The notes: generated by a model from the letters alone, not told the origin. A DNA stretch of 8,352 nt from an uncultured Opitutia bacterium (GCA_903924185.1 CAIYAN010000024.1:1-8352), one strand, 5' to 3'; shown: positions 1 to 6,519, numbered from the stretch's first letter. Numbers and translations are program-made.

Positions 1-88
1 TCTCGGTGGCAGTGCCACGGGTCAACTGGAGGGCGGCGGCGGCGCCGGCGATCGCCAAGGCGACCAAGAGATAGCGTTTTTGGAACAT
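1..88 (-). CDS. Probable periplasmic adaptor (HlyD/DevB-like) of ABC exporter, N-terminal fragment
   Basis: Only the first 29 codons are in the window; the gene runs off the left edge. The reading begins with ATG at 88-86 and gives MFQKRYLLVALAIAGAAAAL followed by QLTRGTATE. That is a short basic N-terminus, then one hydrophobic Ala-rich segment (about residues 7-20), as in an inner-membrane anchor or uncleaved signal. The start lies 5 bases after the stop of the ABC ATPase gene on the same strand, and an FtsX-type permease precedes that. Exporters of the DevBCA/MacAB type pair such a permease and ATPase with a membrane-fusion (adaptor) protein that has exactly this kind of N-terminal anchor, so that is the likely identity. 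No Shine-Dalgarno motif is visible, so translation is probably coupled to the upstream gene. The adaptor's diagnostic lipoyl and coiled-coil regions are outside the window, so the name rests on context. Confidence 0.55.
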   Translation of the reverse strand, partial: MFQKRYLLVALAIAGAAAALQLTRGTATE

Positions 89-93
89 AGGTC

Positions 94-825
94 TTAAAGG
101 TGGTTGGTGTCGAGTAAGCTGGCGTCTTCGACCACGCGACGAATACGGCCGTCTTCCATTTCCGCGATGCGGTCGGCGAAGCGGAAGATGCGGTGATCGT
201 GCGTGACGACAACCACGCAGCGTTCGGGCGAACGGGACAGGTCGCGGACCATCTGCATAATTTGCGCACCAGTGTCCTTATCCAGGGCGGAGGTCGGCTC
301 ATCGCAGATGAGCAGTGAAGGCTCATGCACGAGGGCACGCGCGATCGCGACGCGCTGTTGCTGGCCGCCGGAAAGGGCGTTCGGTTGGCCGTACTCGCGA
401 CCCTTGAGGCCGACCTTTTCCAGCATCGCACGCGCTTTGGCGACCGCCTCGTCGTGCGCGGCGCCCTGGATGAGCAGCGGCACCATGACGTTCTCGAGCA
501 CCGTGAGGGTTGGAATCAGGTTGAAGGACTGAAAGACGAAGCCGAGGTGTTTGCGACGGAACGTGGTTAACTCCTCTTGGCTCAGGCCATCGAGGCGCTG
601 GCCGAAGACTTCGACCGTACCCGTCTGTGGGGTCAACGTACCCGCGATGACAGAGAGCAATGTCGTCTTTCCGCAACCCGACGGACCGACGAGCATGATG
701 AGCTCGCCGCGATTGGCCTCGAAGTCGGCCTGCTTCAGGGCGGTGACCTTGGTCTCACCATCACCGAAGAACATGTCGACCCCATGGGTGCGGACGGCGA
801 CGGTATGGGCAGCATGGGTGCTCAT
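94..825 (-). CDS. ABC exporter ATP-binding protein (MacB/LolD/DevA family)
   Basis: A 243-residue cytoplasmic ATPase that would power a small-molecule, lipid or glycolipid exporter. All ABC nucleotide-binding motifs are present: Walker A GPSGCGKT (residues 47-54), Q-loop Gln99 in FVFQSFNL, signature LSGGQQQR (151-158), Walker B LLICDEP (171-177), D-loop SALD (179-182) and switch His209 in VVVTHDHR. Spacing and wording (for example FNLIPTLTVLENVMVPL) match the MacB/LolD/FtsE/DevA group rather than importers. The length is typical, with a short C-terminal tail. Its ATG (825-823) overlaps the stop of the upstream permease gene in an ATGA arrangement, which indicates translational coupling, and the probable adaptor gene follows after 5 bases. 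Within the group, the partner permease favours a DevA-like assignment. The exported substrate cannot be read from the sequence. Confidence 0.95.
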   Translation of the reverse strand: MSTHAAHTVAVRTHGVDMFFGDGETKVTALKQADFEANRGELIMLVGPSGCGKTTLLSVIAGTLTPQTGTVEVFGQRLDGLSQEELTTFRRKHLGFVFQSFNLIPTLTVLENVMVPLLIQGAAHDEAVAKARAMLEKVGLKGREYGQPNALSGGQQQRVAIARALVHEPSLLICDEPTSALDKDTGAQIMQMVRDLSRSPERCVVVVTHDHRIFRFADRIAEMEDGRIRRVVEDASLLDTNHL

Positions 826-2012
826 CCGCGGAAGACGGTAGCGGCATCGACGCGCGATACCTTGATGATGCCGATGATGGCGGAGACGAGGCTGATCCCG
901 AGCACCAGCGCGAGCGTGGCCCAGAAAATCTGCGGGAACATAATAAAGGGCGGCATCCCTTTCTCGATCATCGCGCGGCCGATGGCTTGGGCCATACCGA
1001 CCCCGAGACCAAAGCCCAGTAAGCCCGCGGTGAACGCTTGGACGAGCAACATGCGAGCGATAACGCCCATGCCCGCCCCCATGGCTTTAATCGCAGCGAA
1101 GTATTTCAGGTTCTCTAACACGAACGAGTAGAACGTCTGACCAGAGACCGCGATACCGACAAAGAGCCCCAGCGCGACAGCCGTGCCGAAGGAGAACGGA
1201 ATCCCGGTGTTCTTCCAGAACCACCAGAAAGTATTCCGGGCCAAACTGCGGTCGGACCAACTCCAGATTACCGTGTCGGACGTCCAGGCCTTGAGTCCGG
1301 TATCCGCCTCGATACGGGCGCACAGCTTGACGGGGTCGACACCGGCCTGGGGCTCGACCAACATGAAACTCAAGGTGCGCCGGGCTCCGAGGGTGTAAAG
1401 CTTCGTGCGGTCGTAAGTGGTGTAGACAAAGGGGCCGCCCGTGAACGCTCGGCGCACTTTGCAGATGCCGACGATGCGCGCTTCGAGGTCGTTCACTTCA
1501 AACGTGTCGCCGACTTTCAGTGGGATGACGACATCCTTGCCATCGGGGCCTTTCGTGACGCGGCCCATTAATTGCGCACCCCATTCGTCGACGATGACGG
1601 TGTTAGGAAGCCGGAGGTCTTCGATGAGGCCTTGAGATAACACGGCGGGCGCACCGGCGAAGGTATCGGCATCGATACCGACCATGGTGATGAGTTTGAA
1701 ATTACCATCCTGCATACGGGCCTGCAGGAAGGACGTGTGCAGGGGCGCGGCCCAGGCGACGCCATCGACCGAACGCACGCGGTAGAGGTCCGTGTCGCGC
1801 ATTGGCTTCGCATCGTTGGCCTGCTCAACCATGGGGTCACTGACCCAAATGGGGGCACGAATGTTATAAACTGGCGTATACGTCCAGCTCATGATGCCGA
1901 AGAAGACCGAAGTCTGCTGGGCCATCAGAAGCGCAGAGAAGGCCAAGCCGCAGAGGAGCATCGCGAGCTTAGCGCGGTCTCCAAAGAGCATGTTTAGGGC
2001 GAGGCGATACAT
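822..2012 (-). CDS. ABC exporter permease, FtsX/MacB-DevC type
   Basis: A 396-residue inner-membrane permease. It has one N-terminal membrane helix (about residues 15-40), a large extracytoplasmic domain (about 45-265), then three membrane helices (about 272-296, 320-345, 362-386). This is the MacB/FtsX layout. Supporting motifs are SGQTFYSFVLENLKYFAAIKA (the region before and including the conserved loop that contacts the ATPase, about 290-310, followed by MGAG) and the C-terminal RVDAATVFRG, equivalent to the DPxxVFR ending of DevC-like permeases. The length is near that of DevC (just under 400). It is the first gene of an exporter operon with the ATPase (4-base overlap) and the probable adaptor. 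The ATG at 2012-2010 is preceded by only a weak purine stretch (CGAAGAAACG). DevC relatives export glycolipids or small molecules, but nothing here fixes the substrate. Confidence 0.9.
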   Translation of the reverse strand: MYRLALNMLFGDRAKLAMLLCGLAFSALLMAQQTSVFFGIMSWTYTPVYNIRAPIWVSDPMVEQANDAKPMRDTDLYRVRSVDGVAWAAPLHTSFLQARMQDGNFKLITMVGIDADTFAGAPAVLSQGLIEDLRLPNTVIVDEWGAQLMGRVTKGPDGKDVVIPLKVGDTFEVNDLEARIVGICKVRRAFTGGPFVYTTYDRTKLYTLGARRTLSFMLVEPQAGVDPVKLCARIEADTGLKAWTSDTVIWSWSDRSLARNTFWWFWKNTGIPFSFGTAVALGLFVGIAVSGQTFYSFVLENLKYFAAIKAMGAGMGVIARMLLVQAFTAGLLGFGLGVGMAQAIGRAMIEKGMPPFIMFPQIFWATLALVLGISLVSAIIGIIKVSRVDAATVFRG

Positions 2013-2049
2013 CTAACGTTTCTTCGGAGTGTTTGCCCAATAAGCCTCG

Positions 2050-2055
2050 GGTCAA
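2050..2055 (-). promoter_or_regulatory. Possible -35 element of the exporter operon promoter
   Basis: Read on the minus strand, TTGACC matches five of six bases of the sigma-70 -35 consensus. It lies about 40 bases before the permease ATG and just beyond the hairpin at 2068-2090, which is where a new promoter is expected after a terminator. No convincing -10 box follows at 16-18 bases (the sequence there is near ACACTC), so this is only a candidate. Confidence 0.2.
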
Positions 2056-2067
2056 TGGGAAGTCAAA

Positions 2068-2090
2068 CGGCCCGGACAATGTCCGGGCCG
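2068..2090 (-). terminator. Perfect GC-rich hairpin, probable rho-independent terminator of the 2117-4457 unit
   Basis: CGGCCCGGAC, loop AAT, GTCCGGGCCG: a perfect 10-bp inverted repeat with a 3-base loop, extendable by one A-T pair. Read on the minus strand it lies 26 bases beyond the stop of the small membrane-protein gene, and it is followed by CGTTTGACTT, a short interrupted T-rich tail. It lies between two same-strand units, so it would separate that transcript from the exporter operon. The weak T tail makes intrinsic termination likely but not certain. A protein-binding palindrome is the alternative. Confidence 0.7.
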
Positions 2091-2116
2091 TCGTAACCTA
2101 ATTGTATCGTAAAGGC

Positions 2117-2506
2117 TTACTTGGCGATGACCGCGGTCGCCGGTAACTTAACGAAGTTCGTCTTGAACCATTCTGGACCCCAGGAGGCGTTGACAGCCCA
2201 AGCGGCGACGAGGAGGACGAGGGCGATTGAGAAACAGCGGACAACCTTGAACTTATCTTCGCTCTTAGCGCCGATGTGGAGCAAGGCGACGGCGGCGAGG
2301 GCGAGGATTGGGTGGAACCAGGAAATCGGCCGGGAAGTCTGGAAGAAAGCGACGAGTCCTACGACGAGGTTGATATCGACCAAGACGGTGACGATACGCT
2401 GCAACTTGGTCTTCGGGCCCTTGACGAGGGCGACCACGATGACAGCGAGGATAAGGACCAGGAGCAGGGAGCCGTAGTGCTTATGGGCGGTGAAGAGCGG
2501 ATTCAT
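2117..2506 (-). CDS. Small four-helix integral membrane protein of unknown function
   Basis: A 129-residue, very hydrophobic protein. Four membrane helices are apparent at about residues 12-28, 38-55, 63-79 and 88-106, with a positively charged loop KGPKTKLQR (29-37) between the first two. His8 and His10 come just before helix 1, and His65 and His77 bracket helix 3 (FHPILALAAVALLHIG). That His-Pro followed by a second His 12 residues later recalls the small four-helix, cytochrome-b-like membrane proteins seen in Bacteroidota and relatives, so heme or metal binding is conceivable but unproven. The start is ATG at 2506, preceded by AAGG at a suitable distance. It lies 53 bases after the aquaporin gene on the same strand and is followed by the hairpin at 2068-2090, so it is probably the last gene of that unit. 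I do not recognise a named family with confidence. Confidence 0.8.
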   Translation of the reverse strand: MNPLFTAHKHYGSLLLVLILAVIVVALVKGPKTKLQRIVTVLVDINLVVGLVAFFQTSRPISWFHPILALAAVALLHIGAKSEDKFKVVRCFSIALVLLVAAWAVNASWGPEWFKTNFVKLPATAVIAK

Positions 2507-2559
2507 ACCCCGACCTTGATGGCAACTGCCCCGGACTCAAGCACGGGCACGCTTTGGGT

Positions 2560-3267
2560 TTATCGTTCTTCGGGGAAGATGGCCAAGAAGGCCCACGCCG
2601 CTGTAAACGCCCCTAACCCTTGGGCGACTAAGGCCAGCAAGATGCGGGGGGTTGAATGGGCCAAAAAGGAGATTTCTTGCTGAAAGGCGAGCCAGCCACT
2701 GCCCTCCGCATTCAGGGCGCCGAAGCAGCCCGCGACCCCCCTGCAGATGGCGACGGCTGGATTAAAGTCGGGGGAGAAAGCCCCGAAGACGCCCATGAGG
2801 CCCGCGATCGTCGCGGCGATAGCCAAGCCGTAGTAGCTATTGCCGACCGTCCGGCGGGAGGTCGCCACTGACAGGATGACGAAGACCAGGAGGAAGGTGC
2901 CTAAGAGCTCCGCCATCGTCCCAGGTAGCCAGCCCTCCAAGACCGGCTCCTTGAGGGCGCTCAAGATGTGTTCGCTGTTCTCTTCCGAGTGACCGAGGAA
3001 CAGACCCGCAAAGACCGCCGCCCCGAGGGCGGCTACCAACTGTACCGCTACATAGGCCGAGCCGGCCGTCCACGCCTGTCGGCGTCGGACGCAGAAGGCT
3101 AAGGTCACGGCGGGGTTATAATGGGCCTGGGAGACCGGGCCACCCATATAGATGAGTGCAAGCAGGAGAGCGCCGATGATGAAAGGGGCGAGCGGGCCTT
3201 GGACGAGGGCACAAGCCAGGCAAAGGAAGAAAGTCGCAAGGCCTTCGATCAAGAGCTTGGGGCGCAT
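2560..3267 (-). CDS. MIP-family channel (aquaporin-like) with a noncanonical second NPA box
   Basis: A 235-residue inner-membrane channel of the major intrinsic protein family, expected to pass water or small neutral solutes. Six membrane helices are visible (about residues 6-22, 26-42, 70-92, 116-136, 146-164, 206-232). There are two half-helix signatures: SQAHYNPAVTLAF (NPA at 51-53) and SPDFNPAVAICRG (NPA at 169-171). The first half also has the conserved early Glu (Glu8), and the second has Glu120 in AELLGTFLLVFVI. The length is normal for a bacterial aquaporin. The second NPA is followed by Val172 instead of the near-invariant Arg of the aromatic/Arg selectivity filter, so the pore may be wider or less water-specific. 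The ATG at 3267 lies 41 bases after the stop of the secreted glycosidase-like gene, and no strong ribosome site is seen. I leave the symbol blank because substrate class (water or glycerol) cannot be assigned. Confidence 0.88.
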   Translation of the reverse strand: MRPKLLIEGLATFFLCLACALVQGPLAPFIIGALLLALIYMGGPVSQAHYNPAVTLAFCVRRRQAWTAGSAYVAVQLVAALGAAVFAGLFLGHSEENSEHILSALKEPVLEGWLPGTMAELLGTFLLVFVILSVATSRRTVGNSYYGLAIAATIAGLMGVFGAFSPDFNPAVAICRGVAGCFGALNAEGSGWLAFQQEISFLAHSTPRILLALVAQGLGAFTAAWAFLAIFPEER

Positions 3268-3308
3268 GGGCCTAATCTTGCGAACCGCCGGGCTACCTCA
3301 AGCCCCGA

Positions 3309-4457
3309 CTACTTTCCTTTCTGAGCGAGCCAGTTTTCGGAGAATTCCGCCATCTGTTCGAACGCGGGCAAGCGATTAGTCCGCCGGCGCATCTCCTTGG
3401 CGGCTTCCTCCTGTTGGACGAAAAGCTCCTTCATCGTCTCATAGAGCGGGGTCTTCTTGTTCTTGTTGTCGACCAACCAGAAGCCGACCTGCTGGCCATC
3501 GACGACCTCATTATTATAGACCTGCCAGTAAAGGACGAGCGGTGGGCGCCACGACAGGAACTTCGTGAAGATCTCGCGATTCTTCTGCTCGTGCACCTTG
3601 CCGTCGCTACCGCAGGCGGTCCAAGACAAGCCACACTCGCCGATGAAGACGCGCTTGGCGGGCAGGTTGGCCTTGGGCGGCAGCTGCCCGTTGAGCCAAT
3701 CTAAAGTCTTGGTGACCTCGGCGGCCGGCAGGAGTTGGCAATCGTAGGCGGCGTAGGAGAGAAAATCGACGTTCAGCTTTGGCACGACGAGATTAGCCAT
3801 GCGCTTCTTACCACCGACCATAGCGTCGCGGACGCGGTTCACCTCGGCGTAAGTGTAAACGCGGCAACGAGTGTAGGGGACCTCCGCACGCGCATCGTCG
3901 ACCGCTTCCTGCCGGACGTTAAGCCACTCCACCATCGCAGCGGCCGCGGCGGGATTGACGTCGGCCTGCGTATTCCGGTCGGGCAAAAGGTACCAGTCGC
4001 CCTCCCAATGCCCGATGAAGAAGGTCTTACCGGTCGTGTCGCGGCGCGTCAGCAGGTCCTTGGTAAACGCATACGTGGCATTATATTCGCGGCGGCGCAT
4101 CTCGGGCGTGAACCCCTTACTCCAATCCCCATTCGAGCGAAACCACACTAAGTAGTGCGTGAAAGGCATCGCAATGAGCTGGTTAAACTGCGGCCCTGGC
4201 GGGACCTGAACCTTAAGCATACGAGAGCCGAGGTTCTGCACGACCATCGCACCCTCGACGACCGGATCTTCTTTCGTAAACTTGTAAGCTGGGCCAATTA
4301 CCTGCGTCCCGAGGACCTGCGGGAAAGCGTCGGGCAACTCCGGCACCTGCGGCAACGGCGTCGTCGTGATTACGCGGTTACCGCCTTTCTTTTGCGCTTC
4401 GGCGACCAAAGGAGCGAGGAGAAGTAACCCTAGGAGGAGACGGGAGAAAAAATTCAT
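3309..4457 (-). CDS. Secreted glycosidase-like (clan GH-A type TIM barrel) protein of unassigned family
   Basis: I start it at the ATG at 4457-4455 (382 residues) rather than the upstream TTG at 4478. The ATG gives a clean signal peptide (MNFFSRLLLGLLLLAPLVAEAQ, cleavage near residue 20-22) and has AAGG eight bases upstream. The mature protein looks like a (beta/alpha)8 hydrolase. TFFIGHWEGDW (145-155) fits a strand-4 segment with Glu152 as possible acid/base. VDFLSYAAYDC (230-240) fits strand 6. RVFIGECGLS (269-278) fits strand 7 with Glu274 as possible nucleophile, and LVLYWQVYNNEV (307-318) fits strand 8 with the usual Trp. Four cysteines (198, 240, 275, 282) could form disulfides in the periplasm. 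The C-terminal 35 residues are charged and helical. It heads a probable three-gene unit. The catalytic assignment is inferred from motif order only; the protein could be a non-enzymatic barrel. I cannot name a GH family. Confidence 0.8.
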   Translation of the reverse strand: MNFFSRLLLGLLLLAPLVAEAQKKGGNRVITTTPLPQVPELPDAFPQVLGTQVIGPAYKFTKEDPVVEGAMVVQNLGSRMLKVQVPPGPQFNQLIAMPFTHYLVWFRSNGDWSKGFTPEMRRREYNATYAFTKDLLTRRDTTGKTFFIGHWEGDWYLLPDRNTQADVNPAAAAAMVEWLNVRQEAVDDARAEVPYTRCRVYTYAEVNRVRDAMVGGKKRMANLVVPKLNVDFLSYAAYDCQLLPAAEVTKTLDWLNGQLPPKANLPAKRVFIGECGLSWTACGSDGKVHEQKNREIFTKFLSWRPPLVLYWQVYNNEVVDGQQVGFWLVDNKNKKTPLYETMKELFVQQEEAAKEMRRRTNRLPAFEQMAEFSENWLAQKGK

Positions 4458-4485
4458 GGAAAGAACCTTACGGGGCAATCCTTGC

Positions 4486-4513
4486 AGTATCGTTTACCTG
4501 TGAACTTCCTCAA
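4486..4513 (-). promoter_or_regulatory. Candidate sigma-70-like promoter for the 4457-2117 unit
   Basis: On the minus strand TTGAGG (4513-4508) and GATACT (4491-4486) are separated by 16 bases. Each matches four of six consensus positions. Initiation about seven bases downstream would give a leader of roughly 20 bases carrying the AAGG ribosome site before the ATG at 4457. It sits in the 75-base divergent gap with the plus-strand gene starting at 4533. Confidence 0.3.
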
Positions 4514-4532
4514 GCCCGTTCCCACTCCACCT

Positions 4533-5015
4533 ATGAAACTCACCTCCCTCCTCCTGATGGCCGGCCTCACGGTCGCCGCCCTCCCCGCCCCGATCCTCGC
4601 CGCTAAGGCCAGCCCGCCAACGCACGAGCGCACCACCGAAGTCGAGCCGGCCACCGCGGCCGACCCCGAACAGGCCAAACTGAGCGCCGCCAAGCGCAAG
4701 GTCCTCGAACTACCAGAAATCGCTAGCGCGCAGCAACAGGCCAAGGCCGACCGAGCCCTTGCCGCGAAGGCCTCGGCGGAGTACAAGCACGCTCGCACCA
4801 AGGCCGCGGAATCCGAAACGGCTTACCGCAAGGCCTTCGACGAAACCCTGGCGAAACAAGATCCCGAAGCGGCCGGTATCCAAAAAAAGCAGCGCGATGC
4901 CTTCCGCGAAAAGATGCTCAAGGCCCGCACGGAGAAGAAGACGGGCGCCGGCAAGCCAGCCGTCGCCAACCCGGACTCGGCCACCGAGGGCGACCCCGAA
5001 CGGGGCGAAAGATAA
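4533..5015 (+). CDS. Small secreted, helical Ala/Lys-rich hypothetical protein
   Basis: Starting at ATG 4533, it encodes 160 residues. The frame is open back to a TTG at 4482, but the ATG gives a proper signal peptide: MKLTSLLLMAGLTVAALPAP plus ILAAKA, with likely cleavage after Ala22-Ala23. The mature part begins with a Pro/Thr/Glu-rich stretch (26-44). It continues as a long, highly charged Ala/Lys/Glu region predicted helical or coiled-coil (about 46-137), including YKHARTKAAESETAYRKAFD and the acidic-Pro turn KQDPEAAG. It ends in a low-complexity polar tail rich in Gly, Pro and Asp. I recognise no enzyme motif and no lipobox cysteine, so it is probably soluble in the periplasm. The leader is C-rich with no Shine-Dalgarno motif. 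It is transcribed alone, divergent from the glycosidase-like gene and convergent with the PLP enzyme gene, and ends at the strong terminator at 5035-5064. Codon use is strongly GC-biased like its neighbours. Confidence 0.75.
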   Translation: MKLTSLLLMAGLTVAALPAPILAAKASPPTHERTTEVEPATAADPEQAKLSAAKRKVLELPEIASAQQQAKADRALAAKASAEYKHARTKAAESETAYRKAFDETLAKQDPEAAGIQKKQRDAFREKMLKARTEKKTGAGKPAVANPDSATEGDPERGER

Positions 5016-5034
5016 ACCCGCAGCGAGCTGACCT

Positions 5035-5064
5035 TAGGCCCACCCTCTGGTGGGCCTATTTTTT
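5035..5064 (+). terminator. Strong rho-independent terminator of the small secreted-protein gene
   Basis: TAGGCCCACC, loop CTCT, GGTGGGCCTA: a perfect 10-bp stem (5035-5044 with 5049-5058), directly followed by six T residues (5059-5064). It begins 20 bases after the stop at 5015. The right arm and T-run coincide with the final codons and TAG stop of the converging PLP enzyme gene, whose two terminal lysine AAA codons supply the T-run on the opposite strand. For the minus-strand gene the same stem follows immediately but lacks a T-run, so it may act as a 3-prime stabilising hairpin or weak terminator. Confidence 0.92.
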
Positions 5065-6516
5065 AAGGGCCACCGCAAACGCGGCCCAGATTTCTTCAAT
5101 CGGCTCTAGCCCAACGGAAACGCGCAAGAGATCCGGATCGAGGCCTGCGCGGCGGAGGCCTTCACGGCCTTCCGGGGTCGTGACTTCCGAAAAATGCGCG
5201 AGCCAGAGGAAGGGGGCCGCCAAAGTAAATTCGAGGCCGAAGCTCGGGCCCTTCACGACCTGCAGGCGATCATAGACGGTGCGGAGGTCGGCTTTGAGTT
5301 CGAGCGTAATCAAGGCGCCCGGGCCTGCGCCCGGCCGCAACATCGCTTGATAGTTTTTTGCTGTGGTCGTGGTCAGCGCGGTGCGCACGCGACTCACCGC
5401 CGGGTGTTGGGCCAGCCGTTGGGCAAGCTCCGTCGCCTGCTGCGAAAGCCGCGCGGTGACCTCGGCCATCTTTATAATCTGCTGGGCCAGCGCCAGCGCA
5501 TCGGCGGAATAAGGCACGTCGATGAACGCACGAGCGCTTTGCAGTAAAGCTTCGGCATCGGGTCGGGACGGATTGACGGCGAGAACGCCAGCCATGACGT
5601 CTCCGCTGCTCGCTGCATATTTGGTGAGGCTGGAGCACACGATGTCCGCGGACGGCAACACATCAACCGAAGCTAAGCCGACCGAACTGGGATCGAGGAC
5701 TAACTTGGCCCCGTACTGATCGCAGAGGCGGCGTAACGCATAGACATCGGTAGTCTCGAGCTGCGGGTTATTCGGGATCTCTGTGAAGACGCCAGCGACA
5801 TCCCCTTGGGCCAGTAAGCGCTCGACGGCACCGAGGTCGGTTACATCCGGCACAAACACGTGCTGGGTGTCGGTCGCCTTCTCGAAGAGCCGGGTGGAAT
5901 CAACGTAGAGCCAACCTAATTGAATCCACACCCGCTTGCCGCGCGGACGTTGCACATCGTTCACGGCCGAGATGCCGGCAGCGACGGCGTTCATCCCAGC
6001 TAAAGCGACCAGGATATTCGCGGGCTTAACGGGCTCTAGATAAGGCGAGAGCACCGCCCGGACTTGCTCCAGCGCTCGCGCGGTCTCCGCCGGATCTGCC
6101 GAACGTCCAGCCAAGTGTGCCTCCGCTTGGCGCGACGAAATCAGGGCGCCGGTGTGCTGCACAAATTTGGCGAACGGTTCGGAGGCTGGACCTTCCGGGA
6201 AGGAAACCAGGACCCAATCACCCACCGCGTCGATATGCGCGTCCGTGACGTGCGTCCACGCAAGGAGACGGTCCGCGGCCCGCCTCGATGCCAATGGAAA
6301 GAGTGACCCCGTGCGCCCGAACTGCTGGGCGACCTGTTGCGCGGCCTGTGACACCAAGGCATTGCGGACGAAACGCGGGTAGCCAGCCGTGATGTGCTTC
6401 CATGTCGCTGGCTCGCGGCGTTCATAGCCTTCGACATCGGCTAGGGTCGGCAAGGAGACCACCGTGCCATGTGGCGAGGCCGGCACGGTTGCTCCTAATG
6501 GCGGACAAAGCGGCAC
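5056..6516 (-). CDS. Cystathionine gamma-synthase-like PLP enzyme (trans-sulfuration family, fungal-type N-terminus)
   Basis: A 486-residue cytoplasmic PLP-dependent enzyme of the Cys/Met metabolism family. The likely reaction joins cysteine and an activated homoserine to give cystathionine for methionine synthesis. Visible motifs: a phosphate-binding loop near ALAGMNAV (171-178), IPNNPQL (247-253, matching the family ENPxNP motif), Asp275 in LVLDPSS (cofactor ring nitrogen), Lys299 in SSLTKYAASSGD (Schiff base), and Arg465 in LLRVSVGLE (substrate carboxylate). The first 55 residues, PLGATVPASPHGTVVSLPT through ITAGYPRFVR, recall the N-terminal extension of fungal cystathionine gamma-synthases (yeast Str2 type) rather than E. 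coli MetB, and explain why it is longer than the usual 380-400. The GTG start (6516-6514) follows the lysA stop after 3 bases, with GAAGG upstream inside lysA, so translation is coupled. Cystathionine lyase or O-acylhomoserine sulfhydrylase activity is a less likely alternative. Confidence 0.85.
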   Translation of the reverse strand: MPLCPPLGATVPASPHGTVVSLPTLADVEGYERREPATWKHITAGYPRFVRNALVSQAAQQVAQQFGRTGSLFPLASRRAADRLLAWTHVTDAHIDAVGDWVLVSFPEGPASEPFAKFVQHTGALISSRQAEAHLAGRSADPAETARALEQVRAVLSPYLEPVKPANILVALAGMNAVAAGISAVNDVQRPRGKRVWIQLGWLYVDSTRLFEKATDTQHVFVPDVTDLGAVERLLAQGDVAGVFTEIPNNPQLETTDVYALRRLCDQYGAKLVLDPSSVGLASVDVLPSADIVCSSLTKYAASSGDVMAGVLAVNPSRPDAEALLQSARAFIDVPYSADALALAQQIIKMAEVTARLSQQATELAQRLAQHPAVSRVRTALTTTTAKNYQAMLRPGAGPGALITLELKADLRTVYDRLQVVKGPSFGLEFTLAAPFLWLAHFSEVTTPEGREGLRRAGLDPDLLRVSVGLEPIEEIWAAFAVALKK

Positions 6517-6519
6517 AGT

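Noticed and set aside
577..1131. 184-codon plus-strand frame across the ATPase-permease junction
   Set aside because: It covers the Walker A and FtsX coding regions in antisense. The two minus-strand genes explain the sequence fully.
2068..2090. The hairpin as an operator or mobile-element end
   Set aside because: It is a single palindrome, with no matching copy, target duplication or regulator gene nearby. Its position after a stop codon fits a terminator best.
4458..4478. Seven-codon N-terminal extension of the glycosidase-like protein from a TTG at 4478
   Set aside because: The ATG at 4457 gives a normal signal peptide and has AAGG at proper spacing. The extension would put MPRKVLS ahead of it without benefit.
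4482..4532. TTG start at 4482 for the plus-strand secreted protein
   Set aside because: It would place 17 polar and proline-rich residues before a typical signal peptide. The ATG at 4533 is the natural start.
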